Source of the DNA: Lachnoclostridium sp. An131
GTDB taxonomy: Bacteria > Bacillota > Clostridia > Lachnospirales > Lachnospiraceae
Direction: 5' to 3'
Length of the DNA stretch: 64,000 bases
NCBI RefSeq assembly: GCF_002160825.1
Contig: NZ_NFLI01000015.1
Span: 41,498 to 105,497 of the forward strand
Shown: positions 1 through 8,198 of the stretch, piece after piece
Layout of the letters: each line of letters begins with the position of its first letter
How positions within the stretch are numbered: position 1 is the stretch's first letter
Made by a program: the position numbers and the translations under genes
Notes under the pieces: model-generated
Told to the model about the DNA's origin: nothing
The model's input: only the letters and a program-made list of their open reading frames with translations
The model's database searches: none

Positions 1-552
1 GACAGGCACTCTCTGGCGGTCATTGTCGTACACCACATCCGAAAGCAGAATGACAGCGACGTGTTCAACAAGGTGTCTGGGACGACAGGATTAACGGGGA
101 GTGCGGACGCTACCTTTGTTCTGGAAAAGGAGAAACGTGCGTCTGACACCGCCAAGCTGTATGTGACGGGCAGGGACACGCCTTATCAGGAATACACGCT
201 GCGTTTCCGTGATTGCCGTTGGGAGCTTGTGGAGCGGAAAACGCAGGAGCAGCTTGCGAAAGAAACGATACCAGATGTCCTTTTTCGGTTGGTGGATTTT
301 ATGAGGGATAAGGAAGAATGGATAGGCACGGCAACGGAACTGTTAGCCGCTATGGGGGAAACGGAAACCATACCCACGGTGATTACGAAATGGCTGAATG
401 AATACCGCACCACATTTTTAAGCGAGAACCGTATCTGCTACCAGTACAGCCGCAGGAAAGACGGCAGGCGGATTGCCCTTGCAAGGAGGGCGGGTGACAG
501 CGGTGATGGTGGTGACAGCGATATTAGGATACCCCCCTGTTACTGTCATTGA
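1..552 (+). CDS. RepA/RecA-like AAA helicase of mobile element, C-terminal part
   Basis: The reading frame is open from base 1, so the gene starts before the window; a GTG at 61 is only an internal codon. The first residues read DRHSLAVIVVHHIRKQ followed by an SGTTGLTGSADA stretch. This is the late RecA-core region (VHH and a T/S-rich motif) of hexameric RepA/DnaB-like helicases found in mobilizable elements. A helical C-terminal extension of about 120 residues follows, with a possible winged-helix (residues 95-150). Its last codons overlap the first copy of the oriT-region repeat. It probably supports replication of the excised element. The family call rests on motif resemblance only. Confidence 0.6.
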   Translation, partial: DRHSLAVIVVHHIRKQNDSDVFNKVSGTTGLTGSADATFVLEKEKRASDTAKLYVTGRDTPYQEYTLRFRDCRWELVERKTQEQLAKETIPDVLFRLVDFMRDKEEWIGTATELLAAMGETETIPTVITKWLNEYRTTFLSENRICYQYSRRKDGRRIALARRAGDSGDGGDSDIRIPPCYCH

Positions 553-1036
553 CGCTTAAAGCCATGTAAAGCTGGCGGCTCTGCCCTGCGGGTGACAGCA
601 GTGACGGTGGTGACAGTGATTTTAGGATACCCTGCCGCTGTCATCCCTACGGGAGAACACCCCGTAAACGCAAAATGCAGGCGTGAGATTTACTCGCCCT
701 TTTCGGTCGTGTAAAACCACCCCTGCGGTCAGAAAAATCATTCCGATTTTTCCGACTGCGTTTACAGGGTGTAACACACTACACTTTGCCCTGCAAAGTC
801 GTGTGCCAGACGTTCCCTCTGGACTCCCTTAAGGCAGGGCTGTGCCCTGCTATCCTACGCCTTACGGCTTCGGATAAAAGAATGGCGGCATGACGGTGAC
901 GGCTCTTGCGAGGGGGGTATCCCAAAAACACCGTCATCATCGACATGACCGTCATGCAGGGGGTGAGGGTGACAGTTGCGGCAGTCGGCAGGGGGTATCC
1001 CAAAACTGCTGTCACCACCGTCACCGCTGTCACCCC
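492..1036. repeat. Four-copy repeat cluster, probable oriT/nick region
   Basis: Four copies of a roughly 45-bp unit lie here. Copies at 492-537 and 590-632 read rightward: GGTGACAGC, then a GTGACGG/GTGATGG-type block, a second GTGACAG, then ATTAGGATACCC or TTTAGGATACCC. Copies at 912-958 and 990-1036 are inverted and begin GGGGGTATCCCAAAA. Copy 990-1036 is nearly the exact reverse complement of copy 492-537. The cluster starts inside the helicase 3' end and stops just before the relaxase ribosome site, which is the usual place of oriT for MobV elements. Apart from the first copy it lies in a non-coding gap (553-1076). Function is inferred. Confidence 0.6.
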
Positions 1037-1076
1037 AAAGGACGGTCACCCGCCGAAAGAAAGGAGGAATCCGCCT

Positions 1077-2042
1077 ATGCCTTATGCAATCCTGCGTTTC
1101 CAGAAACGAAAAGCGGGCGGCGTTGCGGCTTGTGAACGCCACAACGAGCGGAAGAAAGAAGCCTACAAAAGCAACCCAGATATAGATATGGAACGCTCTA
1201 AAAACAATTACCATCTCATAGCACCACCAAAGTACACCTACAAGAAAGAGATTAACCGCATGGTAGCCGAAGCGGGGTGCAGGACAAGGAAAGACAGCGT
1301 GATGATGGTGGAAACGCTCATCACAGCTTCACCAGAATTTATGAACCAGTTACCGCCCGAAGAACAAAAAGCGTATTTCCAGACGGCTCTTGACTTCATT
1401 TCGGAGCGTGTTGGAAAGCAGAATATCCTCTCCGCTGTCGTCCATATGGACGAGAGAACGCCCCATATGCACCTCTGCTTTGTGCCGATTACGCCAGACA
1501 ATAAGCTGTCAGCGAAAGCTATCTTAGGCAACCAGAAATCATTATCCGAGTGGCAGACCGCCTACCATGAGCGGATGTCCTCACGGTGGAATCAGCTTGA
1601 ACGGGGGCAGTCCTCAATGGAAACCAAGCGGAAACACGTCCCCACATGGCTCTATAAATTAGGCGGCAGGCTTGATAAACAGTATGAAGAAATCGTGTCT
1701 GCCCTATCCGACATCAACGCCTTTAACGCAGGGAAGAAAAGGGATAAAGCGTTAGATTTACTCTCTGCATGGCTGCCAGACGTGGAGAAATTCTCTAAGG
1801 AAATCGGGAAACAGCAGGCGTATATCGACAGTTTGAAAGAGAGAATTGGGCAGGAATCAGACTATGCGGGGCGTATGCGTGATGAAAAGTACGAGCAGGA
1901 ACTAAAGGTGCAGAAAGCGAATCAGAAGATATTTGAATTGCAGAGAACCAACGAGCAGATGGGGCGGCTGCTGTCAAAAATACCGCCCGAAGTGTTGGAA
2001 GAATTGCAGAAAAATCATAGAAGCAGAGCGAAAGAAAGGTAG
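1077..2042 (+). CDS. MobV/Pre-family relaxase
   Basis: This 321-residue protein is a plasmid-mobilization relaxase that would nick oriT and lead the DNA strand into a recipient through a helper conjugation machine. The start at 1077 (MPYAILRFQK) has AGGAGG 11 bases upstream and matches the usual MobV N-terminus; the longer frame from 906 runs through the repeats. The catalytic/metal motif HMDERTPHMHL is at residues 123-133. The C-terminal third (about 240-315) is predicted coiled coil. It lies directly downstream of the four-copy repeat cluster, the likely target, and just upstream of a ParB-like gene. Confidence 0.88.
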   Translation: MPYAILRFQKRKAGGVAACERHNERKKEAYKSNPDIDMERSKNNYHLIAPPKYTYKKEINRMVAEAGCRTRKDSVMMVETLITASPEFMNQLPPEEQKAYFQTALDFISERVGKQNILSAVVHMDERTPHMHLCFVPITPDNKLSAKAILGNQKSLSEWQTAYHERMSSRWNQLERGQSSMETKRKHVPTWLYKLGGRLDKQYEEIVSALSDINAFNAGKKRDKALDLLSAWLPDVEKFSKEIGKQQAYIDSLKERIGQESDYAGRMRDEKYEQELKVQKANQKIFELQRTNEQMGRLLSKIPPEVLEELQKNHRSRAKER

Positions 2043-2050
2043 ATATGTGA

Positions 2051-2905
2051 ATGAAGAAACAGGATTTTAAGGTGTTAAAGACCAAAGACTTGTACCCGTT
2101 CCCCGACAATCCGTTTCATGTGGCAGAAGATGAAACACTGTCAGAGTTAGCGGAAAGCATCAAGGAATTTGGCATTGTCACGCCGATAATCACACGCCCG
2201 AAAGAGGACGGGGACGGTTATGAAGTGATTGCAGGACAGCGGCGTGTCCGTGCTTCTGAACTTGCAGGGATAAATACCGTGCCTGCGTTTGTCCTGCCCT
2301 TAGACCGTGACCGAGCCATCATCACCCTTGTAGACAGCAATTTGCAGCGTGAGAATATCCTGCCATCGGAGCGGGCGTTTGCTTACAAGATGAAATCCGA
2401 AGCCATGAAGCGGCAGGGTTTCCGCACAGACTTAACCTCGTCACAAGTTGTGACGAAGTTGCGGACGGACGACAAGGTGGCACAGGGCTTCGGCGTGGGC
2501 AGGATGACCGTGCAGCGTTTTATCCGCCTGACGGAACTGATACCGCCGATTTTGCAGATGGTGGACGAGGGGAAAATCGCCCTCACGCCTGCGGTGGAAC
2601 TGTCCTTCTTGAAGAAAGACGAGCAGGAAAACCTCTTTGCCACGATGGAGAGCGAAGAAGCAACGCCCTCACTCTCACAGGCACAGCGGATGAAACAGTT
2701 AAGCCAGAGCGGGCGGCTTGACATGGATACGATATTTGCGATTATGACGGAGGAAAAGGGCAACCAGAAAGAAACCTTGAAAATCAACACAAGCAAGCTG
2801 AAAAAATACTTTCCGAAGAACACAACGCCGAAGCAGATGGAGGAAACCATCATCAAACTTTTGGAGCGTGAGTTGCAGAGGAAACGCAACCGTGACAGCC
2901 GCTAA
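2051..2905 (+). CDS. ParB/RepB/Spo0J-like partition protein
   Basis: This 284-residue protein has an N-terminal ParB/sulfiredoxin-fold domain (about 8-100) with the GQRRVRA box at 62-68 and an NLQRENILPSERAFAYK stretch near 97-113. A central KorB/HTH region (about 130-200) and a C-terminal positively charged helix follow. Such proteins bind centromere-like DNA, and on integrative elements they often help stability or regulate mob/rep genes. No parA lies in the visible part. The start is 8 bases after the relaxase stop, so the two are probably co-transcribed. Confidence 0.85.
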   Translation: MKKQDFKVLKTKDLYPFPDNPFHVAEDETLSELAESIKEFGIVTPIITRPKEDGDGYEVIAGQRRVRASELAGINTVPAFVLPLDRDRAIITLVDSNLQRENILPSERAFAYKMKSEAMKRQGFRTDLTSSQVVTKLRTDDKVAQGFGVGRMTVQRFIRLTELIPPILQMVDEGKIALTPAVELSFLKKDEQENLFATMESEEATPSLSQAQRMKQLSQSGRLDMDTIFAIMTEEKGNQKETLKINTSKLKKYFPKNTTPKQMEETIIKLLERELQRKRNRDSR

Positions 2906-2950
2906 TCTTCTTTTTTCGGGAAGTAAATACAGAGAGTTGAGGTATGGAGA

Positions 2951-3181
2951 ATGAGAGAAATCCAGTATGAAATCGTAAAGGAAATCGCAGTATTGTCTAC
3001 GGGCGACAGTGGCTACACAAAGGAAATCAATCTCATTTCATGGAATGGGAAAGAGCCGAAGTATGACATCCGCAGCTTTTCCCCGAACCGTGAAAAGTGC
3101 GGCAAGGGAATCACGCTGAACGCTGATGAAGCGGCGGCACTCCTTAAAGCATTACAGAAAGAATTAAACAGCGAGGATTAA
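2951..3181 (+). CDS. YdbC/PC4-like single-strand DNA-binding protein
   Basis: This small 76-residue protein has the pattern of the PC4/YdbC ssDNA-binding fold: EIVKEIAVLST, then KEINLISWNGKEPKYDIR, then a C-terminal helix with LKALQKELN. PC4-like proteins bind single-stranded DNA as dimers; in a mobilizable element a role in processing transferred DNA is plausible. The stop codon shares a base with the ATG of the next ORF (TAATG at 3179-3183). Family assignment is from the sequence pattern only. Confidence 0.7.
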   Translation: MREIQYEIVKEIAVLSTGDSGYTKEINLISWNGKEPKYDIRSFSPNREKCGKGITLNADEAAALLKALQKELNSED

Positions 3182-3252
3182 TGGTATCTGATTGGCAGGG
3201 CGGGGACATTTCCAAACTCTTCCCTGCCCTGTCTGGAAAGGAAGATTTAAGT

Positions 3253-3444
3253 ATGGGCGAGGATAAGAAAGCAGATAAAAAGAGAAAGCGTATCGTGCCA
3301 AAAGCACCAGTGCAGATGATAATCAGCCGTGAATATGTCGGCACACAGACCGTTACAGAAGCGTTTGTCCCGATTATCTCCGAGGATATTCGGAAGAAGA
3401 TTGCCGAGGGCGACACCTTCGACAATGAGGGGCTGTCCGCTTAG
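3253..3444 (+). CDS. Small conserved mobile-element protein
   Basis: A 63-residue basic-then-acidic protein starts at 3253 (MGEDKKADKKRKR) with GGAAAGGAAG just upstream. The frame can also be extended to an ATG at 3181 that overlaps the preceding stop. The body contains QMIISREYVGTQTVTEAFVPIISEDI, which resembles small accessory proteins found next to TnpX-type recombinases. No function is known; the position suggests a role in recombination or its control. I cannot decide between the two starts. Confidence 0.6.
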   Translation: MGEDKKADKKRKRIVPKAPVQMIISREYVGTQTVTEAFVPIISEDIRKKIAEGDTFDNEGLSA

Positions 3445-3498
3445 AATGTACGCAATGGGACATGAAAACAGATAGGACAGATACGGAGGTTTTACAGT

Positions 3499-5355
3499 AT
3501 GGCAGGAATCAAAGAAGAAAAGAAAATCTATTTAGTCGGCATTTATTGCCGCTTATCTAAAGACGATGGTACGGATAACGAGAGTGCGAGCATTGCGACA
3601 CAGAAATCCATCCTCACGGATTATGTGAAAAAGCAGGGATGGCACATAGCAAAAACGTATGTGGACGATGGTTATTCTGGTACAAATTTCCAAAGACCAA
3701 GTTTCCAGAATATGATAAAAGACATTGAAAGCGGTCTGATAAACTGCGTGATTACGAAAGATTTATCCCGTCTGGGGAGAAACTATCTTGATTGTGGGTT
3801 ATATCTGGAAGTTTTCTTCCCAGAGCATAACGTGAGGTATATAGCGGTCAATGACGGCGTAGATACCTTGAATAAATCTGCTATGGACATCACGCCTTTC
3901 CGCAACATTTTAAACGAAATGTATGCCGCTGACATATCTGTTAAGATAAAATCGGCATATCGGGCGAGGTTTCAACAGGGGAAATTCATGGGAACTACCG
4001 CCCCTTATGGCTATATCAAAGACCCTGCCGACCACAACCATCTGCTGATAGATGATAAAGTGGCACATGTTGTAAAAGAGATATTCGACCTTGCATTAAA
4101 AGGGAATGGAGTTGCCAAAATTTGCAGACATCTTAATAAACAGCATATCCTACGCCCTGCCGCTTATGCGGCGGAGCGTGGCGAAACAGGCTTTGAACGT
4201 CATTTTGAGGGGAACGAGGACAAACGCTATATTTGGAGTGGGAACAGCGTGAGGAGCATTTTAAGAAGCCCGATATATGCGGGAAATCTTGTAGGCTACA
4301 AACGGATTGCCGCCAATATGAAAAGCAAGAAACGCCCCTCTAAGCTGCCCGAAGAATGGGAAGTGATACCCAATACCCATGAGGGAATAGTCACGCAGGA
4401 GGAATTTGATATTGTCCAACAGCTTATTACAAGTCGTAGGCTTCCACAGAACAAGGGAGGATTTGTAAATATTTTTGCAGGCGTTATCAAGTGTGTGGAC
4501 TGCGGATGTGCTCTGCGGGCAATGAACGTACACAGGAGGAAACGCCCAGAGATTATCGACTGTGTACAGTATTCATGTAATAATTATGCAAGAAACGGAA
4601 GAAGCGAGTGTAGTGCCCACAATATAGAAGCAAGGGATTTATTCAATGCCGTTCTTGCCGACATCAACTGTTTTGCGGATATGGCAGTGAATGATGAAAA
4701 GGCGGTCAGGGCCATAGAAAAGCGGCTCACGGAAACAGACCAGAGCAGGGCGAAAGCATTAGAGAAAGAACGTAAGAAGCTGAACAAACGCCTTGCGGAA
4801 CTGGACAGGCTGTTTTCCTCTCTCTACGAGGATAAGGTCATGGAGCGTATTACCGAGCGGAATTTTGAGATGATGTCGGGGAAATACCAGAAAGAGCAGC
4901 TTGAAATTGAAGCAAGGCTGAAAGAGGTGACGGAAACTCTTAATGAAAGCTACGAGAAATCACGGGGAATCCGTGACTTCCTCGCCCTTATCCGAAATTA
5001 TCAAGGCTTAAAAGAACTGGATGCAACAGTTATAAACGCACTCATAGACAAGATACTTGTTTCGGAGCGTGAGAAGATGGCAGACGGAACAGTGAAGCAG
5101 GAAATCAAGATTTACTATAAATTCATCGGCTTTGTCGATGAATTACATATCATACCTACAAAACGGTGGGCAGCAATGCCCGCTAAAAATTGTACGGTGT
5201 GCGGCGTTGAATATGTCCCGGGCTCTGGTGCATCAAGGTATTGTCCTGCTTGTGCCAAGAAGATACGGAGGGAGAAATCAAACGAGAGCAAACGCAGGAG
5301 CAGAGAACAGAAAAGGATAGCATGTATGAACTGTCCGCAAAAAATGACCGACTGA
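3499..5355 (+). CDS. TnpX-type large serine recombinase
   Basis: This 618-residue large serine recombinase should excise and integrate the element. The N-terminal resolvase domain (about 10-155) carries the nucleophile Ser20 in YCRLSKDD and the DLSRLGRNY motif near 88-96. A recombinase domain (about 165-290), a zinc ribbon (CVDCGCALR, paired with a later cysteine pair) and a coiled coil (about 400-490) follow. The C-terminal part has a further Cys-rich patch (CTVCG...CPAC) typical of DUF4368-containing TnpX relatives. An AGGTTTTACAGT leader precedes the ATG. It is the last gene of the mobilization module and is followed by a pentanucleotide repeat and a terminator. Confidence 0.93.
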   Translation: MAGIKEEKKIYLVGIYCRLSKDDGTDNESASIATQKSILTDYVKKQGWHIAKTYVDDGYSGTNFQRPSFQNMIKDIESGLINCVITKDLSRLGRNYLDCGLYLEVFFPEHNVRYIAVNDGVDTLNKSAMDITPFRNILNEMYAADISVKIKSAYRARFQQGKFMGTTAPYGYIKDPADHNHLLIDDKVAHVVKEIFDLALKGNGVAKICRHLNKQHILRPAAYAAERGETGFERHFEGNEDKRYIWSGNSVRSILRSPIYAGNLVGYKRIAANMKSKKRPSKLPEEWEVIPNTHEGIVTQEEFDIVQQLITSRRLPQNKGGFVNIFAGVIKCVDCGCALRAMNVHRRKRPEIIDCVQYSCNNYARNGRSECSAHNIEARDLFNAVLADINCFADMAVNDEKAVRAIEKRLTETDQSRAKALEKERKKLNKRLAELDRLFSSLYEDKVMERITERNFEMMSGKYQKEQLEIEARLKEVTETLNESYEKSRGIRDFLALIRNYQGLKELDATVINALIDKILVSEREKMADGTVKQEIKIYYKFIGFVDELHIIPTKRWAAMPAKNCTVCGVEYVPGSGASRYCPACAKKIRREKSNESKRRSREQKRIACMNCPQKMTD

Positions 5356-5370
5356 AGGAGAACAATGCTG

Positions 5371-5440
5371 ACAGCACAGCACAGCACAGCACAGCACAGC
5401 ACAGCACAGCACAGCACAGCACAGAACAGCACAGCACAGC
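5371..5440. repeat. Pentanucleotide microsatellite (ACAGC)14
   Basis: Fourteen tandem ACAGC units lie 16 bases after the recombinase stop. One unit (5421-5425) is ACAGA instead. Five-base units shift frame, so the tract is translatable as Cys/Ala/Val/Leu on the reverse strand or Ser/Thr/Ala/Gln/His forward, but neither looks like a protein. Confidence 0.97.
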
Positions 5441-5489
5441 ATAACTGCGTCCTTTTCTCCTGACAAGAGCAAAACCGCATATTTTTTTC

Positions 5490-5533
5490 AGGCGTATTCC
5501 GCCCGTTTTGATACGGGTGGGGTACGCCTTTTT
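5490..5533 (+). terminator. Terminator after the recombinase
   Basis: AGGCGTA (5490-5496) pairs with TACGCCT (5523-5529). The stem continues inward through CGCCCGT/ACGGGTG, with a TTTGA-type loop, and TTTTT follows. Confidence 0.8.
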
Positions 5534-5636
5534 GCGTTCTTCAACACGACGGGTATGACGGGGAGGCGTGGAAACTGCCGGCGGTTCTTCCCCCAAAAAG
5601 GAGGAGGGGTAATCCATCTAAAACAGTAATTTTTTT

Positions 5637-5655
5637 GGACATATATTCACTGTCC
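5637..5655. promoter_or_regulatory. Candidate TetR operator
   Basis: The inverted repeat GGACA-N9-TGTCC lies 31 bases upstream of the TetR ATG, where an autoregulator would be expected to bind. This is inferred from position and symmetry. Confidence 0.4.
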
Positions 5656-5685
5656 GGTCAATTAAGTCATAGAGGGAGGGAGCTT

Positions 5686-6348
5686 ATGGCAGACGAGAAA
5701 GGAAGTTCAGATAGGCGCGCCGCTCTTTTGGAAACCTGCTTTGAGGTGTTCTGCAAAAACGGGCTGGAAAATACCGGCCTGAAAATGCTGGCGGAGGCGT
5801 GTGGAGTTACGAACGGGGCGCTGCTCTACTATTTTGAAACCAAGGACAACATCGTGATCGAATCGACCGCCCACTGTATGGCAAAGGTGTAGGACGATTT
5901 CATGGCGCGGGCTCCTCGCAGCTTTGAGGACGTCGAGCGGTTTTTACGGGAGATGCCCTATATTACGGCAAAGCTCCACGGCGAGAAATACCGCTTTATG
6001 TACCAGGTGTATGCCAGCCCCAAGTATCGGGAACACGGCAAAGCGTTCTTCCAGGGCGTGAATGTCCGCTACCACCAGTACGCCGTACTGCTCTCCGGCA
6101 AGCTGGGAATGCCGGTATATTTTATTCAGGGCATGATCTATATCTTTGTCCGGGCCTGCGTCCACTATGCGTTGTTTGAGGACGAGGAATATCTGAAATT
6201 ACAGCTTGGCGCGATCCGCACTTCGCTGCGGGCGTTTATGGGCGCACAGCAGCGGGAACCTACAAAACCCCCAACGGGAAAGCAGGAGGAAACGACGATG
6301 ATGACAAACGAGACCCGTGCGGCGGCGCTCTGCCGCTGGGGAGGTTGA
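5686..6348 (+). pseudogene. TetR/AcrR regulator interrupted by an amber codon
   Basis: Two collinear pieces in the same frame form one TetR-family regulator of about 220 residues. The HTH domain (about 10-55: ACGVTNGALLYYFETKDNIV) ends with MAKV, then TAG at 5890-5892, then DDFMARAPRSF and the ligand-binding domain. The start at 5686 has GGGAGGGAG upstream. The break is a single nonsense change, with no frameshift, so the lesion is probably recent. The protein tail (after about residue 190) is unlike the usual C-terminus. Unless suppressed, only a DNA-binding fragment is made. It probably regulated genes that are now lost or that lie in the element remnant to the right. Confidence 0.85.
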
Positions 6349-6351
6349 GAA

Positions 6352-6678
6352 ATGGATAAAACGGTACGCTTTGATATTGAGGGGACGATAATTGAACTTC
6401 CCATGAAATTTGATGAACGCTCTCAAAAATATTTGGAGGATTACAGAGAAGTTATCGAAAATCCTGTCCGTACCCCGGCGGGGCGACCAATCCTTTTTAC
6501 ATTCGATGATGCCTGCGCCTATGCCGAGATGGTGGACAACGAGCCGACAAGCGTGGAATGCAGCACCTGTCGGTATTTCCGGCATACTTCCGGCTCACTG
6601 CTGGGTGTGTGCCACAACGAAAAAATGCGCTCCGGTGCAAAAATACAGGACATAAAATTCGGAGCAGAGGAGGAATGA
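6352..6678 (+). CDS. Small Cys-containing hypothetical protein
   Basis: This 108-residue protein of unknown function starts 3 bases after the TetR frame ends, with GAGGTTGAGA as ribosome site, so it was co-transcribed with the regulator. The N-terminal half is a mixed alpha/beta segment. The C-terminal part has CSTCRYFRHTSGSLLGVC, a CxxC plus a distant Cys that could bind metal. I do not recognise the family. It lies in the degraded zone between the mobile element and the chromosome. Confidence 0.6.
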   Translation: MDKTVRFDIEGTIIELPMKFDERSQKYLEDYREVIENPVRTPAGRPILFTFDDACAYAEMVDNEPTSVECSTCRYFRHTSGSLLGVCHNEKMRSGAKIQDIKFGAEEE

Positions 6679-6680
6679 AG

Positions 6681-6752
6681 ATGAAAAAACGACTGACGAC
6701 ACTGTTCTTGTGTCTGTGCCTGGTCTTTACCATGCTTCCGGCGCAGCCCTGA
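6681..6752 (+). pseudogene. Stub of a secreted protein: signal peptide only
   Basis: An ATG with AGGAGGAATGAAG upstream opens a 23-residue frame, MKKRLTTLFLCLCLVFTMLP, then AQP and TGA. This is a typical Firmicutes signal peptide (two Lys/Arg, hydrophobic core). The bases after the stop, read one frame over, continue as a plausible export-site region (Leu-Thr-Gly-Ala-Ala). A one-base loss near 6745-6750, followed by deletion of the rest, therefore explains the remnant. It probably began a surface protein carried as element cargo. Confidence 0.55.
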
Positions 6753-6826
6753 CCGGCGCTGCCTTTTACAGGGTGAAGAAAAAATCCGGCAGATAGTCCT
6801 GCGGTATGCGCTGAATCGGCTTAGGA

Positions 6827-6873
6827 CAGAAAGAAACGGCGGGAAGTCTTGGATTTCCTGCCGTTTCTTTCTC
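6827..6873. terminator. Hairpin before the gldA promoter
   Basis: CAGAAAGAAACGGC pairs with GCCGTTTCTTTCT across a GGAA/TTCC inner stem. A and T runs on opposite arms let it act in either direction. It separates the element remnant from gldA. Confidence 0.65.
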
Positions 6874-6894
6874 TGCAGACGCATAGTTTCTGAA

Positions 6895-6923
6895 TTGACG
6901 GGCGGCAGGCGCCATGATACAAT
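6895..6923 (+). promoter_or_regulatory. gldA promoter
   Basis: TTGACG (6895-6900), a 17-base spacer, then TACAAT (6918-6923). The transcript would have a leader of about 120 bases before gldA. Confidence 0.75.
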
Positions 6924-7048
6924 CAGTCTGTATCACGGTGGTACGTCCCAATCCCCAGGGCTCCCCGTTTTGGAGCTGGAGATACGATACCGGTGAAAAC
7001 AGAAGCACGGAGAAAAGACAAGAAAAAACAAGACAGGAGGAATCAGGG

Positions 7049-8146
7049 ATGGCAAAGATTTTGATCAGCCCGGGACGCTATGTGCAGGGCGCAGGAGAGA
7101 TGAAGAAGCTGGGAACTTATGCGGCAATGTATGGGAAAAAAGCTTTGGTTTTGATTACAGAATCCGGATATAAAAGGAGCAGCGCTGTCATTGAAGAAGG
7201 ATTCCAGAACGCGGAATGCAGTATGACAGTAGACTATTTCCAGGGAGAATGCTCTAAAAAGGAAATCAGCCGGATCTGCGCGCTGATGGAAGAAAAGGGC
7301 TGTGATCTGATGATCGGAATCGGGGGCGGCAAGACGCTGGATACCGCGAAGGCGGCAGCTTATTACAGAAAGGTCCCGGTAATTATCTGCCCGACGATTG
7401 CTTCGACAGATGCGCCCTGCAGCGCTCTTTCGGTTATTTACAGTGAGGAAGGCGTATTCGAGGAGTATCTGTTCCTTCCGGCCAATCCCAATATGGTCCT
7501 GATGGATACAGAGATTATCGCAAAATCACCGGTTCGTCTGACAGTCGCCGGCATGGGAGACGCCCTTGCCACATATTTTGAAGCGCGGGCCTGCCGGGAC
7601 AGCGGAGCAGCCACCTGTGCTGGCGGAAAGGTGACAGGAGCCGCAATGGCTCTGGCGGAGCTCTGCTTTGACACACTGATGGAGGAAGGCGTCAAGGCCA
7701 AGCTGGCGCTGGAGGCAGGGGCCTGCACGGAAGCAGTCGAAAGGATCATCGAAGCCAACACCCTTTTGAGCGGAATCGGTTTTGAAAGCGGCGGTCTGGC
7801 CGGCGCTCACGCGATTCACAACGGCTTTACAGTGCTGGAGGAATGCCATTCCATGTATCACGGAGAGAAGGTAGCCTTCGGAACCATTACGCAGCTGGTG
7901 CTGGAAAATGTGCCGGCAGATGAGCTGGAGGATATCATAGATTTCTGCATTGAGCTTGGACTTCCCGTAACCTTAAAGGAGCTGGGAATCACAGATCCCA
8001 CGCCGGAAAAAATTATGGCCGTGGCGGAAGCAGCCTGCGCTCCCACCGATACCATTCACAACATGCCCTTTGAGGTGACGCCTGAAAGCGTGGCGGCAGC
8101 GATCCTGGCAGCAGACCGTTACGGCAGGTATTTTCTGGGCGAGTAG
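7049..8146 (+). CDS. gldA: Glycerol dehydrogenase
   Basis: This 365-residue iron/zinc-type alcohol dehydrogenase oxidises glycerol to dihydroxyacetone with NAD+ in the cytoplasm. The length fits GldA (about 365-370). The NAD-binding GGGKTLD motif is at 92-98. Likely metal ligands are Asp171 (GDALATYFEA), His254 (AHAIHNG) and His271 (MYHGEKVAFG). The start at 7049 (MAKILISPGRYVQG) has GACAGGAGG upstream; the frame to 6914 extends into the promoter. It is a single-gene unit behind its own promoter, followed closely by a membrane-protein gene. Confidence 0.95.
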   Translation: MAKILISPGRYVQGAGEMKKLGTYAAMYGKKALVLITESGYKRSSAVIEEGFQNAECSMTVDYFQGECSKKEISRICALMEEKGCDLMIGIGGGKTLDTAKAAAYYRKVPVIICPTIASTDAPCSALSVIYSEEGVFEEYLFLPANPNMVLMDTEIIAKSPVRLTVAGMGDALATYFEARACRDSGAATCAGGKVTGAAMALAELCFDTLMEEGVKAKLALEAGACTEAVERIIEANTLLSGIGFESGGLAGAHAIHNGFTVLEECHSMYHGEKVAFGTITQLVLENVPADELEDIIDFCIELGLPVTLKELGITDPTPEKIMAVAEAACAPTDTIHNMPFEVTPESVAAAILAADRYGRYFLGE

Positions 8147-8198
8147 AAGTGAATAAAAGAGAGTGAAAAGAGCAAAAAAGGGCTGTGAGAGGGGCATT

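Noticed and set aside
492..1036. CRISPR array
   Set aside because: Only four copies exist, in both orientations and with uneven spacing, and no cas genes are present.
906..1076. Longer relaxase start
   Set aside because: The extension translates the repeat cluster, and a strong AGGAGG marks the ATG at 1077.
5115..5480. Cys/Ala/Val/Leu-rich reading frames over the ACAGC tract
   Set aside because: They are produced by the repeat itself and lie over the recombinase gene or its terminator.
5890..5892. Genome-wide reassignment of TAG to an amino acid
   Set aside because: Intact genes such as gldA, obg and rsfS end in TAG at the expected length.
6925..6960. A GGTGGTAC-containing leader that recalls a T-box
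   Set aside because: The full T-box core and a terminator/antiterminator pair are missing, and the next gene is glycerol dehydrogenase.
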